Positions 21,409-30,529 of a stretch of 64,000 bases of DNA are shown in pieces (the first letter of the stretch is position 1; each line of letters opens with the position of its first letter). The stretch spans positions 2,238,001 to 2,302,000 of the forward strand of contig NZ_AP025944.1 of NCBI RefSeq assembly GCF_024349685.1, in the 5' to 3' direction. The notes under the pieces are model-generated. The model was not told where the DNA came from, searched no databases, and was given only the letters and a program-made list of their open reading frames with translations. The translations under genes and the position numbers were made by a program. The stretch comes from Pseudomonas sp. LRP2-20 (GTDB taxonomy: Bacteria > Pseudomonadota > Gammaproteobacteria > Pseudomonadales > Pseudomonadaceae).

Positions 21409-22743
21409 ATGTCCAGCACCACCTTCAACGCTCCTTCCCTCGACGGCACCGCACCAGACGCCGAACGCCAGGCCCTGCGCAAGGCCGCGCGTGCCAGTTT
21501 CATGGGCAATTTCGTCGAATGGTTCGACTACGCCGCCTACGGCTACCTCGCCACCATCATTGCAGCTACCTTCTTCCCACAGGCAGACAAGACCAGCGGC
21601 CTGCTGGCGACCTTTGCCGTATTTGCCCTGTCATTTCTGGTCCGCCCGCTGGGTGGTGTGGTCTGGGGCCACTTCGGTGACCGCCACGGGCGGCGCAACG
21701 CCCTGTCGTGGTCGATCCTGATCATGTCGTTGTCGACATTTTGCATCGGGCTGCTTCCGGGTTATGCGCAGATCGGCTTGTGGGCGCCCGGCCTGCTGCT
21801 GCTGATCCGCCTGGTGCAGGGCTTTTCGGCCTCGGGGGAATACGCCGGTGCCGCAGCATTTCTTGCCGAATACGCCCCGCCAGGCCGGCGCGGGCTGTAC
21901 ACCAGCATCGTGCCGGCCAGCACCGCTGCGGGGCTGCTGTTCGGTGCGGCATTCGTCGCGGTGCTGCATGAACTGTTGAGCAGCGAAGATCTGCACAGCT
22001 GGGGCTGGCGCCTGCCATTTCTGCTGGCGGCACCGTTCGGCCTGGTGGGCCGGTACATCCGCATGAGCCTGCAGGACACGCCGAAGTTCCTGGAAATGGA
22101 GCAGCGCCTGGAACGCAAGGCCTGCATGACTCCTGCACCGATCCGTGAGCTGCTGGCTCACCACCGCCGCAGCCTGGCCATCGGCCTCGGGGTCACCTGC
22201 CTCAATGCGGTGGCGTTCTACCTGTTGCTCAGTTATATGCCGACCTACCTGTCCAGCGAGATGGGCATGAGCGAGCGTGATTCGTTCATCGCCTCGACGG
22301 TGTCACTGGCCACTTACATCGGCCTGATCTTCCTGATGGGGCGGCTGTCCGACCAGTTCGGTCGCAAGGCCATGCTGGTGGTGGCGTCGTTACTCTTTCT
22401 CGGCCTGACCGTGCCGCTGTTCAAGCTGCTCGATGGCCAGCCACTGCTGGTGATCCTGGCGATCCAGATCTTCTTCGGCGCGATGCTGGCCATGAACGAC
22501 GGTACCTTGCCGTGCCTGCTCGCCGAAATCTTCCCGACCTCGGTGCGCTTCAGTGGCTTTGCGCTGAGCTTCAACCTGGCCAATGCGCTGTTTGGCGGTA
22601 CAGCCCCCTTCATCGCCACGTGGCTGATCCAGGCCACGGGCAGCAAGCTGGCGCCGGCCGGTTACCTGCTGGCGGCGGCGCTGGTGGCCTTGCTGGCGAT
22701 GTTGATGTGCCGGGAGACCGCGCATTCAGCCCTGCAGGATTGA
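21409..22743 (+). CDS. MHS-family MFS transporter (possible creatine permease)
   Basis: A 444-residue inner-membrane protein of the metabolite:H+ symporter branch of the MFS. The N-terminal FMGNFVEWFDYAAYGYLA and the loop FGDRHGRRNALSWSI are diagnostic. These transporters import carboxylates, betaines or amino acids such as proline and alpha-ketoglutarate. Its position directly behind creatinase on the same strand suggests that it imports creatine or a related betaine-like compound; this is inference from context. The ATG at 21409 follows a weak purine-rich site. Confidence 0.88.
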   Translation: MSSTTFNAPSLDGTAPDAERQALRKAARASFMGNFVEWFDYAAYGYLATIIAATFFPQADKTSGLLATFAVFALSFLVRPLGGVVWGHFGDRHGRRNALSWSILIMSLSTFCIGLLPGYAQIGLWAPGLLLLIRLVQGFSASGEYAGAAAFLAEYAPPGRRGLYTSIVPASTAAGLLFGAAFVAVLHELLSSEDLHSWGWRLPFLLAAPFGLVGRYIRMSLQDTPKFLEMEQRLERKACMTPAPIRELLAHHRRSLAIGLGVTCLNAVAFYLLLSYMPTYLSSEMGMSERDSFIASTVSLATYIGLIFLMGRLSDQFGRKAMLVVASLLFLGLTVPLFKLLDGQPLLVILAIQIFFGAMLAMNDGTLPCLLAEIFPTSVRFSGFALSFNLANALFGGTAPFIATWLIQATGSKLAPAGYLLAAALVALLAMLMCRETAHSALQD

Positions 22744-22756
22744 GGCGAGCAAGCGC

Positions 22757-23752
22757 TCAATGCAATGAAGCCTGGCGCCGCTCGCCCAGCGGCGACAGGC
22801 CAAAGAAGCGGCTGTAGCTCTTGGAAAAGTGTGCTGGTGAGCTGAAGCCGCAAGCCAGTGCCACCTCGCGTACCTGCACATCGCTGCGCAGCAGCAGTTC
22901 CCGGGCCCGTGACAGGCGCAACTCCAGGTAATACTGGCTGGGGGTGCGCTGCAGGTATTTATGGAACAAGCGCTCCAGCTGGCGCACGGTCACTTCATTG
23001 AGGCTGGCCAGCTCCTCCAGCCCCAGCGGCTCCTCCAGGTTTGCCTCCATGATCGCCACCACCTGGCTCAGCTTGGGCTGGGCACTGCCAAGCAAGGTGC
23101 GCAATGGCACACGCTGGCGCTCGCGCTCACCGCGCATACGGTCACACAGCAACAGTTCGGCGGCCTTGGCGGCGATGTCCTGGCCGCCGGCCTGGCGGGC
23201 GACCAGTTGCAGCATCATGTCCATGGCCGCCACGCCACCGGAACAGGTGAAACGGTCGCGGTCCAGCTCGAACAGCTGGCTGGAGATTACAATGTCGGGG
23301 AAGTGTTCCTGCAGGGTCTGCAGGTCTTCCCAGTGAATGGTGCAGCGGTAGCCGTCAAGCAGCTCGGCCTTGGCCAGCAGGTAGCTGCCGGTGCAGATCC
23401 CGCCCAGCGGCAGGCGCTGGCGGGCCAGTTGGCGCAGCCAGTCGATCAGGGGGCGGGTGCCGCCACGGCTGCGGTCGATCGGGTTGGCGCCGACCACGAA
23501 CAGGGCGTCCAGCGCCGGGGCGTCTGCGATACTGTGGTCGGGCAGCACGCGCATGCCATTGCTGGCCACCACCGGCTCCGGGCTGGCGGCAATCAGCACG
23601 GTACGGTACAAGGGTTGGCGCGCTGCCAGGTTGGCCATGCGCAGGGTTTCCACCGCCGATGCCAGGCCAATGGTGGTGAAATTGGGCAGCACCAGAAAAC
23701 CGAAGGTTTTGGTTGGGTAAGGCGTTACGCTGATGGAAGCGGGGTGGACCAT
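22757..23752 (-). CDS. GlxA-family AraC-type regulator
   Basis: A 331-residue regulator with an N-terminal DJ-1/PfpI-like (GATase1-like) sensor domain, including GLASAVETLRMAN and the elbow LGGICTGSYLLAKAELL, and a C-terminal double AraC helix-turn-helix (EEPLGLEELASLNEVTVRQLERLFHK and VREVALACGFSSPAHFSKSYSRFFG). Relatives such as GbdR and CdhR respond to betaine and carnitine-type compounds. Its tail-to-tail position with the MHS transporter beside creatinase makes a creatine- or sarcosine-linked role plausible. I chose the ATG at 23752 because AGGAAG sits seven bases before it, inside the longer reading. Confidence 0.88.
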   Translation of the reverse strand: MVHPASISVTPYPTKTFGFLVLPNFTTIGLASAVETLRMANLAARQPLYRTVLIAASPEPVVASNGMRVLPDHSIADAPALDALFVVGANPIDRSRGGTRPLIDWLRQLARQRLPLGGICTGSYLLAKAELLDGYRCTIHWEDLQTLQEHFPDIVISSQLFELDRDRFTCSGGVAAMDMMLQLVARQAGGQDIAAKAAELLLCDRMRGERERQRVPLRTLLGSAQPKLSQVVAIMEANLEEPLGLEELASLNEVTVRQLERLFHKYLQRTPSQYYLELRLSRARELLLRSDVQVREVALACGFSSPAHFSKSYSRFFGLSPLGERRQASLH

Positions 23753-23910
23753 TGCGATCTTCCTGTGCAAGCTGAGGCTTAGTTCGTCAGGGGCAGTGGG
23801 AAAACAGGCCTCGCGTGTTTCTTGTTGTTATGGGTCGTTGCCGGGCTGATCTTACACCCCGGGCGCAACGGCCAGGAATGGACCTGATTGCAGAGAGAAG
23901 GTGATCGTAC

Positions 23911-25239
23911 GTGAACCCCGAATCCATGCTGGCGGCACTGCCAGGTTTCGCCATCGCGCCTGAGGCGATCCAGGTGTTGCCCGATGCCGCGGCCTACCGC
24001 ACCTGCCTGCTCGAGCGCATCGCCACGGCGACCCGGCGTATCGTCATCGTTGCCTTGTACCTGCAGGAAGACGAGGCCGGCCAGGAGGTGCTCGATGCGC
24101 TGTACCAGGCCAAGGCCGAGCGGCCGGGCCTGGAGATCGTCATCGTGGTCGACTGGTTCCGTGCTCGCCGTGGCCTGCTGGGGGCCGGGCGCCAGCCGGG
24201 CAATGCGGCCTGGTACCAGGCCCAGCGCCAGCTACGCGGGCTCGACGTGGTGATCCATGGCGTGCCGGTGCAGACCCGCGAGCTGTTCGGCGTGCTGCAC
24301 CTGAAGGGCAGCGTGATCGACGATTGCGTGATCTATACCGGTGCCAGCCTGAACAACGTCTACCTGCACCGGTTCGACCGATACCGGCTGGACCGTTACC
24401 ACCTGTTCCAGTCGCCGGCATTGGCCGACGCCATGGTCGACCTGGTCCGGCGCCTGTTGCACCACACCGCCACGCCGCGCCTGGACCTGCCGACGCCACC
24501 CGCTACCCGCACGCTGCGCGGCGATATCCGGCGCCTGCGCGCGCGCCTGCGGCGCATGGCTTATGACGCACCGGCCGCCATGGCGGGGCAGGGGCTGCGC
24601 GTGATCCCGCTGCTGGGTGTCGGCCGTGGTAATCCGCTCAACCGCACGTTGTGCGCGCTGCTGGCGGCGGCACACACGCAGATCATCATCAGCACGCCGT
24701 ATTTCAACCCGCCACGGGTGGTGATGCGCGAGATCGACCATGCCCTGGACCGGGGAGTGCGCATCGAGCTGATCGTTGGCCACCGCACCGCCAACGATTT
24801 CTACATCGCTCCGGGCGAGCCGTTCAGCGCCAGCGGTGCCTTGCCGTACCTGTACGAAGACAACCTGCGCGCCTTTGCCCGGCGCCGCCAGGCAGCCATT
24901 GCCAGTGGCCAGTTGCAGATACGGATCTGGAACGATCCGGGCCATACCTTCCATGCCAAGGGAGTGTGGGTCGACCAGCGCTATTCGCTGCTGACCGGCA
25001 ACAACCTCAACCCGCGCGGGTTCAACCTGGACCTGGAAAACGGCCTGCTGATCGACGACCCACACGGGCAGTGGCTGGTGCCGCGAGCGGTGGAGCTGGA
25101 GGCCATTCGCCGGCACGCGCCGCAGATCGGTACGGCGAGCGAGCTGGGCGAGAAGGCCGAGCACCCCAAGGAGGTACGCAGGTTCCTGCGGCGCCTGCGC
25201 TACAGCCGGCTGGAGCCTTTGATCAAGCGGGTGCTTTGA
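23911..25239 (+). CDS. pssA: CDP-diacylglycerol-serine O-phosphatidyltransferase
   Basis: The enzyme makes phosphatidylserine from CDP-diacylglycerol and serine at the inner face of the membrane. At 442 residues it matches the phospholipase-D-fold (E. coli-type) PssA. Both HKD motifs are present: His130, Lys132, Asp137 in HLKGSVIDD and His348, Lys350, Asp355 in HAKGVWVD. LTGNNLNPRGFNLDLENGLLI is also typical. The GTG start at 23911 follows AGAAGG. The gene is monocistronic. Confidence 0.94.
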   Translation: MNPESMLAALPGFAIAPEAIQVLPDAAAYRTCLLERIATATRRIVIVALYLQEDEAGQEVLDALYQAKAERPGLEIVIVVDWFRARRGLLGAGRQPGNAAWYQAQRQLRGLDVVIHGVPVQTRELFGVLHLKGSVIDDCVIYTGASLNNVYLHRFDRYRLDRYHLFQSPALADAMVDLVRRLLHHTATPRLDLPTPPATRTLRGDIRRLRARLRRMAYDAPAAMAGQGLRVIPLLGVGRGNPLNRTLCALLAAAHTQIIISTPYFNPPRVVMREIDHALDRGVRIELIVGHRTANDFYIAPGEPFSASGALPYLYEDNLRAFARRRQAAIASGQLQIRIWNDPGHTFHAKGVWVDQRYSLLTGNNLNPRGFNLDLENGLLIDDPHGQWLVPRAVELEAIRRHAPQIGTASELGEKAEHPKEVRRFLRRLRYSRLEPLIKRVL

Positions 25240-25546
25240 GCTCGACTGCACGGGGCTCTTCGTGGATCCACTTCCATACCCGTGCACTCGGCACAACTAA
25301 CGGGCCTGTTGCGCTGGCTGCAGGCGCCGCACCTTGCAGGGGTGCGGCGTTGACTGCGCGCGTACGGGCTATCATCAAGCTGGGCAACGTCAGCGGTATG
25401 ACAGTGGTGGGAAGACTATGGACTGTGTCGCGCCTAGCACGGTTACATTCATTTGAATGCAGCGTGACGGTTCGCCCCTCTGAAAAGTTATCTCAAGCGC
25501 ATACAATCTGCCCTTTTCCACGTTAACCAGATAGGCCAATCCGTAT
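25240..25546. other. Gap between pssA and the GGDEF gene
   Basis: It holds a hairpin with perfect nine-base arms at 25325-25349 (CGCCGCACC, loop TTGCAGG, complement), probably ending the pssA transcript although no T-run follows, and a short inverted repeat CATTCATTTGAATG at 25446-25459. No coding frame looks real. Confidence 0.55.
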
Positions 25547-26713
25547 ATGGCGCTTGATCCACCCACGATGCTGACGATCACCATCGCCCTGGCCGCTGCG
25601 GCTGCACTGTACCTGGCGATCGAGTGGCGCAGTGTCCGCGAACCGTCGCTGCTGTTCTGGAGCGCCGGTTTCGCCACCATCACGGTCGGTTCGACCCTGG
25701 CCCTGCTGCGCGGGATCGGCCTGCTGCTGATCGGCATCTGGTTCGCCAACGGCTTGCTGGTGGTCGCCCATGCGTTCTTTCTGCTGGGTGTAGTGCGTTT
25801 TACCCAGGCCCGATTATCGCGGGCGTGGCTGCTGATTGTGCTGGTGTGGTTCGGCTTGTTGCTGCTGCCGGTGGGGCCGCAGTGGTCGAAAGTGATGCTG
25901 ATGGTCAACTCGCTGCTGGTGGCGTTACTCACGCTCAAGGCCAGCTTCCTGCTGCGCCCGCATGGCAAGTCGCTGAGCGTGGGGGCGGTGCAGCTGCGTT
26001 ACGTGCTGCTCATCCATGGGCTGTTCTATGTGGCCAAGGCGATCGTGGCGGTGACACCGGGCACGCTGATCGACCTGGCGACTTTTGGCGGCCTGATCAT
26101 CCAGATTTCCCTGGTCGAAGGGGCGATGGCGATCATGCTGATCGCGCTGTCGATGACCGGTACCGTGCGTTATCGCCGTGAAGAGCGCATCGCCCGGCTG
26201 GCCGCCCGCGACCCGCTGACGGCACTGTACAACCGGCGGGCCCTGGAAGTCCGCGCCACGCATTTGTTCAAGACAGTCAGCCCGGCGCAGCCTGGGGCGT
26301 TGCTGTTGATCGATATCGACAACTTCAAGCTGGTCAACGATCTGCATGGCCATGCGGCCGGTGACCGCCTGCTGATCGCGTTGAGCGAGATGATTCGCGC
26401 AGTGCTGCCGGAGCGTTCGTTGGCCGCGCGGTTGGGTGGCGATGAGTTCGTGATCCTGCTCAGCGATGCCAGCAGCGAGAAGGTGGTGGAGCTGGGCAGC
26501 CAGCTGCGCGACCAGTTCCAGCGGTTTGCCAGGGAGGCGATGCCGACCCCGCAGGCGGTGACCTTGAGTATCGGTGCCAACCTGTTCGACCAGCCGCCGG
26601 CCAGTCTGGCGGCATTGATCGAGCAAGGGGATGTGGCGTTGTACCAGTCCAAGCGTGGCGGGCGTGACAGCATTCGCCTGGTGGACCGGACCTTGGCGAG
26701 TCCAGTCAGATAG
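25547..26713 (+). CDS. Membrane-bound diguanylate cyclase (GGDEF)
   Basis: This 388-residue protein has about seven hydrophobic segments in its first 200 residues (a membrane sensor of unrecognised type) followed by a GGDEF domain that should make cyclic di-GMP. The signature GGDEF is at residues 297-301 in AARLGGDEFVILLSD, and ALLLIDIDNFKLVNDLHGHAAGD carries the metal-binding aspartates. The RxxD product-inhibition site normally nine residues before the signature is absent (PERS there), so allosteric feedback inhibition is probably missing. No EAL domain is present. Confidence 0.9.
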   Translation: MALDPPTMLTITIALAAAAALYLAIEWRSVREPSLLFWSAGFATITVGSTLALLRGIGLLLIGIWFANGLLVVAHAFFLLGVVRFTQARLSRAWLLIVLVWFGLLLLPVGPQWSKVMLMVNSLLVALLTLKASFLLRPHGKSLSVGAVQLRYVLLIHGLFYVAKAIVAVTPGTLIDLATFGGLIIQISLVEGAMAIMLIALSMTGTVRYRREERIARLAARDPLTALYNRRALEVRATHLFKTVSPAQPGALLLIDIDNFKLVNDLHGHAAGDRLLIALSEMIRAVLPERSLAARLGGDEFVILLSDASSEKVVELGSQLRDQFQRFAREAMPTPQAVTLSIGANLFDQPPASLAALIEQGDVALYQSKRGGRDSIRLVDRTLASPVR

Positions 26714-26734
26714 ATGGCTGCGGCCCCGGCGATC

Positions 26735-28108
26735 TCAGGTCACAACTTGGTAGCAAGGCACATACGCCGCGCCCCCCGGCAATTTCATCCGGTGCTGGTC
26801 GACAAACGCCTGCAACAGGCGCCCCAGCGGCTCCAGCACCGCGGCATCACCGCGAATCTGATACGGCCCGTGTTCCTCGATCAGCCGTATTCCCTTGTCC
26901 TTCACGTTGCCCGCCACGATCCCGGAAAACGCCCGGCGCAGGTTGGCCGCCAGTTCATGGGCCGGCAAATCGCGGCGCAGAGCCAATTCGGCCATGTTGG
27001 CGTGGGTTGGGTCGAACGGGTGCTGGAAGCCCTCGTCGATCTTCAGCAGCCAGTTGAAGTGGAAGGCGTCGTTGCGCTCGCGGCGGAACTGCTTGACCTC
27101 CTTGAGCCCCTCGACCATGTGCCGGGCCACTTCGGCCGGGTCGTCGATGATGATCTGGTAGTGGCGCTGGGCAGCTTCGCCAAGGGTGGCGCCGACGAAT
27201 GCATGCAGCTGTTGCAGGAACGGTTCGGCGCTGCGTGGCCCGGTGAGCACCACCGGGAACGGCAAGCTCTGGTTGTCCGGGTGCATGAGGATGCCGAGCA
27301 GGTAGAGGAACTCCTCGGCGGTGCCGGCGCCGCCGGGGAAGATGATGATGCCGTGGCCAACACGGACGAAGGCCTCCAGGCGCTTCTCGATGTCCGGCAG
27401 GATCACCAGCTCGTTGACGATCGGGTTCGGCGCCTCGGCGGCGATGATGCCCGGTTCGGTCAGGCCGAGGTAGCGGCTGCCGTGCATGCGCTGCTTGGCA
27501 TGGGCGATGGTCGCGCCCTTCATCGGGCCTTTCATCACCCCCGGGCCGCAGCCCGTGCAGATGTCCAGCTTGCGCAGGCCCAGCTCATGGCCGACCTTCT
27601 TGGTGTACTGGTACTCCTCGCTGCTGATCGAGTGGCCGCCCCAGCACACCACCATCTTCGGCTCCACGCCGGGGCGCAGGGTGCGGGCGTTGCGCAGCAA
27701 GTGGAAGACGTAGTCGGTGATGCCCTGGGAGCTTTCCAGGTCGATGCGCTGGCTGGCCAGCTCGCTTTCGGTGTAGACGATGTCGCGCAGGGCGCAGAAC
27801 AACATTTCGCGGGTGCTGGCGATCATTTCACCATCGACGAAGGCGTCGGCTGGAGCGTTCAGCAGCTCCAGGCGCACGCCGCGGTCTTGCTGGTGGATGC
27901 GGACTTCGAAGTCCCTGTACGCCTCGAGAATGGTCTTGGCGTTGTCGACATGGGCGCCGGTGTTGAGGATGGCCAGGGCGCACTGGCGGAACAAGGTGTA
28001 GAGGGTGCCGGTACCGACTTCACTCAGTTGTTGGACTTCACGTTGCGACAGCGTCTCCAGGCTGCCTTTGGGGCTGACGGATGCGTTGATGACATGGCGT
28101 TGAGGCAT
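26735..28108 (-). CDS. ppnN: Nucleotide 5'-monophosphate nucleosidase (PpnN/YgdH)
   Basis: A 457-residue member of the LOG/lysine-decarboxylase-like family with long N- and C-terminal extensions, as in E. coli PpnN (YgdH). It cleaves nucleotide monophosphates to base and ribose 5-phosphate and is regulated by (p)ppGpp in E. coli. The nucleotide-binding segments VCWGGHSISSEEYQY, CTGCGPGVMKGPMKGA and the family motif HGIIIFPGGAGTAEEFLYLLG are all present. It ends 21 bases from the convergent GGDEF gene. Confidence 0.92.
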   Translation of the reverse strand: MPQRHVINASVSPKGSLETLSQREVQQLSEVGTGTLYTLFRQCALAILNTGAHVDNAKTILEAYRDFEVRIHQQDRGVRLELLNAPADAFVDGEMIASTREMLFCALRDIVYTESELASQRIDLESSQGITDYVFHLLRNARTLRPGVEPKMVVCWGGHSISSEEYQYTKKVGHELGLRKLDICTGCGPGVMKGPMKGATIAHAKQRMHGSRYLGLTEPGIIAAEAPNPIVNELVILPDIEKRLEAFVRVGHGIIIFPGGAGTAEEFLYLLGILMHPDNQSLPFPVVLTGPRSAEPFLQQLHAFVGATLGEAAQRHYQIIIDDPAEVARHMVEGLKEVKQFRRERNDAFHFNWLLKIDEGFQHPFDPTHANMAELALRRDLPAHELAANLRRAFSGIVAGNVKDKGIRLIEEHGPYQIRGDAAVLEPLGRLLQAFVDQHRMKLPGGAAYVPCYQVVT

Positions 28109-28171
28109 CTAAGTCGTTCCTGTGCAGGTAAAAACATCCTTGCAAGACAACACCATACCGATCAATGCACG

Positions 28172-29233
28172 TCAACCTAAAAGGCGTTGCACCCCCAGGG
28201 TGATCGCCAGGCCGCCACCCACCAGCCACAGGTTGAGGATCGCCCCGGTGATCAGCGCCCGCGGCCCGGCCTGGCGGATCTGGCTCCAGCGGGTTTCCAT
28301 GCCCAGCGCGGTCATGGCCATGGTCAGGGCGAAGGTGTCCAGGCTGTTGACCGCCTGGGTCACGCTACCGGGCAGCACCTGCAGCGAATTCACCAGCACC
28401 AGGGCGAGGAAGCCGAAGGCGAACCAGGGCATGGCGATGCGGCCATTGCCTTGGGCCTGGCCGGGTTGGCGCGAGCGGCTGATCCACAGGCCGACCACCA
28501 GCAGCACCGGCACCAGCAGCATCACCCGGGTCATCTTGACGATGGTGGCGATGTGCGTGGCTTCGGGGCTGACGTTGCTGGCCGCGCCCACTACCTGGGC
28601 CACTTCGTGAATCGTCCCGCCAAGGAACAGGCCGGCACCCAGGGTGTCCAGGGGCAGCCAGCCGGCGTTGATCGCCAGCGGGTAGAGGAACATCGACAGG
28701 GTGCCGAACAGCACCACGCTGCCCACCGCCATGGCACTCTTGTGCGGTGCGCTGCGCAGCGCCGATTCGAATGCCAGCACGGCGGCGGCGCCACAGATCG
28801 CGCTGCCGGCCGCCGTGAGCAGGGCGGTGTCGCGGTCCAGCTTGAACAGCCGGGTGCCACACCACAGGCCGATCAGCAGAGTGCTGGTCACGACCAACAG
28901 CGACACGCTCAAGCCGGACCAGCCGACTTCGGCGATCTCTTGCAGGCTGACGCGCAGGCCGAAGAAGGCCACGGCGATGCGCAACAGCCCGCGGGCCGAG
29001 AAGTTGATACCGGCTGCCCAGCTGGCCGGTACGCCGTCGCGCAGGGCGTTGCCGTACAGGGCGCCGGCGACGATGCCGACGATCAGCGGGCTGATGCCCA
29101 GGCTGGCGATGGCGGGCAGCGCCGCCAGCTGGGTGACGGCGAGCGCGAACAGCGCGACGAACAGGATGCCGTTGAGCCGCCCTCGGGTAGAGAGGGTGGG
29201 CGCCAACGCAGGGTTGGAAGTTGCCGTGGCCAT
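28172..29233 (-). CDS. YeiH family transporter (UPF0324, putative sulfate exporter)
   Basis: A 353-residue inner-membrane protein with about ten hydrophobic segments. Family segments include LPAIASLGISPLIVGIVAGALYGNAL, GSAICGAAAVLAFE and LGGTIHEVAQVVGAA. YeiH proteins are annotated as sulfate or sulfite-type exporters, but the substrate is uncertain. The ATG at 29233 has GGAGG right upstream; the longer frame to 29260 is not needed. It is divergent from a YeiE/CysB-like LysR regulator, the classic yeiH-yeiE arrangement. Confidence 0.88.
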   Translation of the reverse strand: MATATSNPALAPTLSTRGRLNGILFVALFALAVTQLAALPAIASLGISPLIVGIVAGALYGNALRDGVPASWAAGINFSARGLLRIAVAFFGLRVSLQEIAEVGWSGLSVSLLVVTSTLLIGLWCGTRLFKLDRDTALLTAAGSAICGAAAVLAFESALRSAPHKSAMAVGSVVLFGTLSMFLYPLAINAGWLPLDTLGAGLFLGGTIHEVAQVVGAASNVSPEATHIATIVKMTRVMLLVPVLLVVGLWISRSRQPGQAQGNGRIAMPWFAFGFLALVLVNSLQVLPGSVTQAVNSLDTFALTMAMTALGMETRWSQIRQAGPRALITGAILNLWLVGGGLAITLGVQRLLG

Positions 29234-29312
29234 GTGAGTCCTCCGGAAGTGTTTCGACATGGCCTACGTTAATCTGGTTATAAGCTTATATAAAATCGTA
29301 ATTTAGGATGGC

Positions 29313-29335
29313 AAATATCCGTCTAGCTGATATTT
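29313..29335. promoter_or_regulatory. Candidate LysR operator
   Basis: AAATATC and GATATTT form perfect seven-base arms around nine bases. This AT-rich palindrome lies just before the LysR start, in the divergent region shared with yeiH. A further 12-base palindrome, TATAAGCTTATA, lies at 29279-29290. Confidence 0.55.
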
Positions 29336-29342
29336 TAAGTGG

Positions 29343-30230
29343 ATGACCCCAGAGCAACTGATAACCTTCGCCACGGTAGCCGAGCACGGCAACATCAGCC
29401 ATGCGGCCCAGGCCCTGCATCTGTCGCAGCCGGCGGTATCCGGCCAGCTGAAATTGCTGCAAGAGGACTTTGGCGAGCCCCTGTACCAGCGCGCCGGCCG
29501 TGGCGTGCGCCTGACCGCTGCCGGCGAGCAGTTGCTGGCCCATGCCCAGCGCCTGCGGGACACCTTTCGCCAGGCCCAGGCATTGTGCGAGGCCATGCGC
29601 GGGCTCGAGCGCGGCACCTTGCGCATCGGCGCCAGTACCACCCCGGCCAGCTACCTGCTGCCGTACCTGATTGCCGACTTCCATGGGCGCCACCCAGAGG
29701 TGCTGGTGACCACGTCCCACGGCAACACGGCGGAGATCATCGCGGCGCTGGACAGCGTCGATATCGCCCTGATCGAAGGCCCGCCTGGGCAGGAGCTGCC
29801 ACTGGGCACCGGGGTGACAGCCTGGCGCGAGGACGAGATCGTGGCCATCGTGCCGTGCGACCATCCCCTGGCAGGCGCTGAACAGCAAGGCTTGCAGGCG
29901 TTGGGGGCTTACCCGTTGGTGCTGCGTGAGAGTGGTTCGGGGGTGCGCCAGATCGTCGAGCGGGCCTTTGCCCGGCACGGCGTGGCCATGCGCGTGGCGC
30001 TGGAGATCGCTGGCGTGGAAGGGGTGAAGGAGGCGGTACGGGCCGGGATGGGGATTGGCTTCGTGTCGGCCATGTCGATCCGCCATGAAGACGGCGTGTT
30101 GCGGCAGCTGCGGGTTGCACCTGAGCCTTTGGTGCGGCGGTTCTCCATCCTCTTGCCCCATGCCGCCACGCCGTCGCGGGCGGCTGCACGGTTCATGGAG
30201 CTGTGTGTCGGGCAGTCAGAAGAGGGGTGA
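29343..30230 (+). CDS. LysR-family regulator (YeiE-like)
   Basis: A 295-residue regulator with an N-terminal LysR winged helix (NISHAAQALHLSQPAVSGQLKLLQEDFGEPLYQRAGRGVRLT) and a CysB/YeiE-like effector domain containing GTLRIGASTTPASYLLP and SGVRQIVERAF. YeiE-type proteins control the adjacent yeiH gene; the divergent arrangement and intergenic palindromes suggest the same here. No strong ribosome-binding site precedes the ATG. Confidence 0.88.
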   Translation: MTPEQLITFATVAEHGNISHAAQALHLSQPAVSGQLKLLQEDFGEPLYQRAGRGVRLTAAGEQLLAHAQRLRDTFRQAQALCEAMRGLERGTLRIGASTTPASYLLPYLIADFHGRHPEVLVTTSHGNTAEIIAALDSVDIALIEGPPGQELPLGTGVTAWREDEIVAIVPCDHPLAGAEQQGLQALGAYPLVLRESGSGVRQIVERAFARHGVAMRVALEIAGVEGVKEAVRAGMGIGFVSAMSIRHEDGVLRQLRVAPEPLVRRFSILLPHAATPSRAAARFMELCVGQSEEG

Positions 30231-30302
30231 CTGTCACGGGTAAGTTGGGGCACCGAACGCCGCACCCACACGATTATCGCCAGCTTCCAGGCGTGCCCCG
30301 TA

Positions 30303-30437
30303 CTTGTGGGAGCCGCGCTTGCCGGCTATGGGCCGCGAAGCGGCCCCAACATTCTTGCGTTTGACATGGGTCGATAGCGATCACTTATATACCGGGGCCG
30401 CTTCGCGGCCCATCGCCGGCGAGCGCGGCTCCCACAT
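30303..30437. repeat. REP pair
   Basis: GTGGGAGCCGCGCTTGCCGG and its inverted partner CGGCGAGCGCGGCTCCCAC bound an imperfect palindrome that also includes GGGCCGCGAAGCGGCCCC. They fill the gap between convergent LysR and pncB genes. Confidence 0.85.
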
Positions 30438-30529
30438 CGAGCCAGCTTTTGCAATCAAGCGAGACAGTTGCTCCCACAAGGATCGCGCCAGTTTCAAGGA
30501 ATTGAGCAAGACAGCCGGTCCAGGCTGCA

